A stretch of 8,286 nt of DNA from Leptospira ellisii. GTDB taxonomy: Bacteria; Spirochaetota; Leptospiria; Leptospirales; Leptospiraceae. Location: positions 1 to 8,286 of the forward strand of contig NZ_NPEF01000176.1 of the NCBI RefSeq assembly GCF_002811955.1, written 5' to 3'. This document shows, one piece after another, positions 6,382 through 8,286 of the stretch; position 1 is the first letter of the stretch; each line of letters opens with the position of its first letter. A program made the translations under genes and the position numbers. The notes below the pieces were generated by a model that was given only the letters and a program-made list of their open reading frames with translations, did not search any database and was not told the origin of the DNA.

Positions 6382-6606
6382 ATGGGTTTGATTCAAAAGA
6401 GCGAGAGTGAAATGGATAGGCAAATTCGATATTTTTTAGAGGAAAAGCTGGAAGGGATTTTGGAGGAGGCTCAGAAGCTCAAAAAACGACGCCAGGAAGT
6501 GCTTCACGGAAACAGTTGGGAAGAAAGGAAACGGGCCCGTACCCGGGAAAGAACGAAAAATAACGAAAATCAACCGACCCTTTGGGGAAATGAAACGGTC
6601 CAATGA
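6382..6606 (+). CDS. Small charged coiled-coil protein, unknown function
   Basis: ATG 6382 has a strong ribosome-binding site (GGAGG at 6371-6375, spacing 6). The open frame extends upstream to 6190, but that part is antisense to the HDOD gene and is rejected. The 74-residue product is very hydrophilic. Residues about 8-41 (ESEMDRQIRYFLEEKLEGI and the following LEEAQKLKKRRQ) form a likely amphipathic helix or coiled coil, and 46-60 is arginine/lysine-rich (WEERKRARTRERTK). There is no signal peptide or cysteine. I do not recognise the family; the basic stretch would permit nucleic-acid contact, which is inference. It diverges from the HATPase-HDOD gene and shares the TTTCNGAAA-bearing spacer, which may coordinate the two. 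Confidence 0.7.
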   Translation: MGLIQKSESEMDRQIRYFLEEKLEGILEEAQKLKKRRQEVLHGNSWEERKRARTRERTKNNENQPTLWGNETVQ

Positions 6607-6663
6607 ATGCGAACATAATAAAAAGAATGGACAACCTTGGAACCCATTCTTAGGATTGAACCA

Positions 6664-6918
6664 ATGGACAATAGCTTCTTTTCAGAAAGCGAAAACGGCC
6701 AGGGTTTCCCCGTAAAACGGGACATTCTCGATATCATGGATTCCTACCGGTACATGAATTCCTCTTACTTCTTTGATTTTCTTTCCGACGGTCGTTGGGA
6801 CCACGGAACCGGATGGATCGAAAAAAATATGAGCGGGGCGGATTGGTCCACTCGATACGTTCCTGAAAGTATAGAACGGTATAAAAAACAATCCAAGCGT
6901 TCCCGAAAGTCTCTTTGA
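6664..6918 (+). CDS. Small hypothetical protein, acidic N-terminus and basic tail
   Basis: ATG 6664 is preceded by AGGA at 6651-6654 (spacing 9). A TTG at 6637 would add nine residues but has a poorer context. The 84-residue product begins MDNSFFSESENGQGFPV and continues with ILDIMDSYRYMNSSYFFDFL (21-40), a WDHGTGWIEKNMSGADWS segment holding W51 and W61, and the basic tail KKQSKRSRKSL. It has no signal peptide or membrane helix. I do not recognise a family. It follows the coiled-coil gene by 57 bases on the same strand and ends shortly before an intrinsic terminator, so the two are probably one transcript. Codon use resembles the neighbours. Confidence 0.65.
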   Translation: MDNSFFSESENGQGFPVKRDILDIMDSYRYMNSSYFFDFLSDGRWDHGTGWIEKNMSGADWSTRYVPESIERYKKQSKRSRKSL

Positions 6919-6941
6919 GATAAAGATAGCTTGGTATTCGT

Positions 6942-6985
6942 TTCCCGGAACCTCGGGTTCGATCCTCCCTCCCGGGAAGTTTTTT
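6942..6985 (+). terminator. Intrinsic terminator after the two small genes
   Basis: TTCCCGG (6942-6948) pairs with CCGGGAA (6972-6978), and the loop contains a smaller hairpin AACC-TCG-GGTT (6949-6959). A run of six Ts follows at 6980-6985. It lies 24 bases after the stop at 6918 and fits the end of the 6382-6918 transcription unit. The rest of the spacer to 7102 is pyrimidine-rich and I see no further feature in it. Confidence 0.75.
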
Positions 6986-7132
6986 ATCGTTCCGATTTGT
7001 TTCTTCCTTTTTTATCCTTTCCATAAAGTTTGCTCGTTGAGGATTTTTTCTCTTCGTCCTTGATCCGCAGAGAATCGACTTCGGTTCTTTTCTGAGTTAT
7101 TTTTGCGAAACTCTTCGGAATTAAAACTCTGC

Positions 7133-7414
7133 ATGGAAAGGTTTTGCTCCGATTTTCCTCTCGATTTTACCGATGAACTTCGGAATTCGAGGGAGGTACC
7201 ACACAGTTTTAAGCTAAAACTAAAGGCGGAATCAAACGGAGAGGGGGACCCTAAACAAAAAGGATCATTTTTGTTTCAGGATTCAAAATCGAATTTTTGC
7301 GGAAGTTTTGTGACGGTGCAGGTTCGGGGCGAGTGGATGATTTTGGAAAAAAATGGAGGAAGACGCTTCAGGCGGAAGGCTCCGCCTGGAGGATCGGAAC
7401 GTCGAAATTCTTAA
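7133..7414 (+). CDS. Doubtful small hypothetical gene
   Basis: A 93-codon frame starts at ATG 7133; an in-frame TTG at 7103 would add ten residues. Neither has a good ribosome-binding site. The body looks fairly protein-like, for example KGSFLFQDSKSNFCGSFVTV (43-62) and VRGEWMILEKNGGRR (64-78), with a short strand-rich feel. The last 15 residues (FRRKAPPGGSERRNS) are encoded by the palindrome at 7369-7388 and the sequence after it, and may be a late addition or non-coding. No signal peptide, no recognised domain. The stop codon (7412-7414) overlaps that of the convergent gene by two bases. It may be a real small gene, a remnant or chance. Confidence 0.4.
   Translation: MERFCSDFPLDFTDELRNSREVPHSFKLKLKAESNGEGDPKQKGSFLFQDSKSNFCGSFVTVQVRGEWMILEKNGGRRFRRKAPPGGSERRNS
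7369..7388. repeat. Perfect 8-bp hairpin, GC-rich
   Basis: CAGGCGGA (7369-7376) and TCCGCCTG (7381-7388) are exact inverse complements around AGGC. There is no adjacent T-run on either strand; on the minus strand seven Ts appear about 17 bases beyond the stem. It could aid 3'-end formation between the convergent genes or be a copy of a dispersed palindromic repeat. Confidence 0.6.
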
Positions 7415-8256
7415 TTGAGAAGTTTTAAACCGGTCACATCGATGAATCTTCTGTACACCAGTTTGTTTTTTTCCTTCAGAGGATTGAAGATCAAAATCAC
7501 CACTTTGTTGTAGGTAAGATAACCCGGTCTGTACTCCGTATAATGATGCGACATCAACGTGGCTTTGTATTTCGCGTTGTAGATCGTATATGTGTGTTTG
7601 TTCAGGGTCTCGTGGGCTTGTCTTTTCTTTTCGTCTTCGGTTTGATCCACGAAGTTGCTCAAAAGCACCTGATCTTTTTTCGGTCCTTGTTCTCCGAAAA
7701 TCGTAAATTCCAAGGCGTTTTCCGGATGATTGGTCAGATAGGTGATCGTTTCGGTCAAAGCGGGATTTCCCATTTTGACGGATTCGCCGCGGGCGATTTT
7801 ATCGTCGTATTCTTTTTTGACCTTGTTGTATCTTTCCTCTCCCCAAACGGCTTTGGGTTCGAGTTTGCTCGGCATAAGATTCTGAAAATTCACGATAAAA
7901 GTGGAATTCTCGACATCGTATCCTCTCCATTTCGGAAACGGAACCAATTCGCGTTTGTCGGAATTGATCGCGGTGGATTCATTCACCGCCAAAATGTATA
8001 CGGAAAACTTTGCGGGTTCGAAATCCCGATTTTCCATTTCCACCATCACGTCCAAAAATTCCCCCTTTCCGTTATCCGAATGTCTACGGAAGAAGGAGAT
8101 ATTTTTTACGGCCAAACGTTCGTCGTAGTAGGAGAGGGGATAATAATCCGTTCCTCCGTCTTTTTTCGGTTCCGATTTTTCGACGTTTTGACTAAACCCG
8201 GTCTGGCCGAGGAAAAGGAGGATTAGGCAAACAGAAATTCTCAAAAAAGATTTCAT
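7411..8256 (-). CDS. Exported protein of unknown function
   Basis: The 281-residue product begins MKSFLRISVCLILLFLGQTG, a Sec signal peptide with two positive charges and a hydrophobic core at about 8-18. Cleavage is likely near 22-23 (GFSQ). C10 is inside the hydrophobic core and not in a lipobox, so this is probably not a lipoprotein. The mature part looks beta-rich and soluble, with FLDVMVEMENRDFEPAKFSV (67-86), a lysine/glutamate-rich middle (about 134-160) and YNKVVILIFNPL (249-260) near the end. It contains no catalytic motif I recognise; its style fits lineage-specific periplasmic or surface proteins of leptospires, which is inference. ATG 8256 has only a weak GGA upstream. It is convergent with the doubtful gene at 7133, with overlapping stop codons. 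Confidence 0.82.
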   Translation of the reverse strand: MKSFLRISVCLILLFLGQTGFSQNVEKSEPKKDGGTDYYPLSYYDERLAVKNISFFRRHSDNGKGEFLDVMVEMENRDFEPAKFSVYILAVNESTAINSDKRELVPFPKWRGYDVENSTFIVNFQNLMPSKLEPKAVWGEERYNKVKKEYDDKIARGESVKMGNPALTETITYLTNHPENALEFTIFGEQGPKKDQVLLSNFVDQTEDEKKRQAHETLNKHTYTIYNAKYKATLMSHHYTEYRPGYLTYNKVVILIFNPLKEKNKLVYRRFIDVTGLKLLN

Positions 8257-8286
8257 AATGATTTGTTCCGATGGAATTCTTACTAA

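Noticed and set aside
6956..6965. GGTTCGATCC resembling a tRNA T-arm
   Set aside because: No acceptor stem, anticodon arm or D-arm can be built around it; the segment is explained by the terminator loop.

Overview
The window looks like chromosomal DNA of a spirochaete, most probably a Leptospira species. This is inference from gene content, protein style and codon habit (GAA/AAA/TTC/CGG-rich codons, TTG and GTG starts); no 16S rRNA or other marker is present to prove it. I see no insertion sequence, CRISPR array, tRNA or rRNA. Most genes are ordinary housekeeping or lineage-specific genes, and the less ordinary material is in the intergenic DNA.

Left part (1-3100): the 5' end of a possible minus-strand gene runs off the left edge. 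A roughly 245-base intergenic region follows, with a 24-bp near-perfect palindrome over a promoter-like element and then a leader able to form competing stem-loops. It leads into a plus-strand pair: a DUF2236/MpaB-type oxygenase-like protein (366-1214) and, 13 bases later, DNA topoisomerase I (topA, 1228-3087, GTG start), closed by a small terminator.

Middle part (3101-3980): about 490 bases without a convincing gene hold a series of dyads (11-bp arms, a 12-bp perfect palindrome, a 58-bp imperfect inverted repeat and an 8-bp-arm dyad enclosing TATAAA). They lie directly upstream of a small secreted helical protein (3594-3929). A strong stem-loop terminator separates it from the convergent genes.

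Minus-strand operon (6263 down to 3982): a histidine-kinase-type ATPase domain fused to an HDOD domain, followed after 5 bases by a soluble ABC ATPase of the YlmA/PhrA (COG1119) type. No permease gene is adjacent. The operon diverges from a small charged coiled-coil gene (6382-6606), and the 118-bp spacer carries three TTTCNGAAA motifs, the clearest regulatory signal in the window.

Right part (6382-8286): two small plus-strand hypothetical genes (6382-6606 and 6664-6918) end at an intrinsic terminator. A doubtful plus-strand gene (7133-7414) ends in a perfect hairpin and overlaps by its stop codon a convergent, exported protein of 281 residues (7411-8256, minus). No gene here is a clearly new system. 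The best leads are the HATPase-HDOD/ABC pair with its motif cluster and the dyad-rich leaders at 170-365 and 3362-3554.
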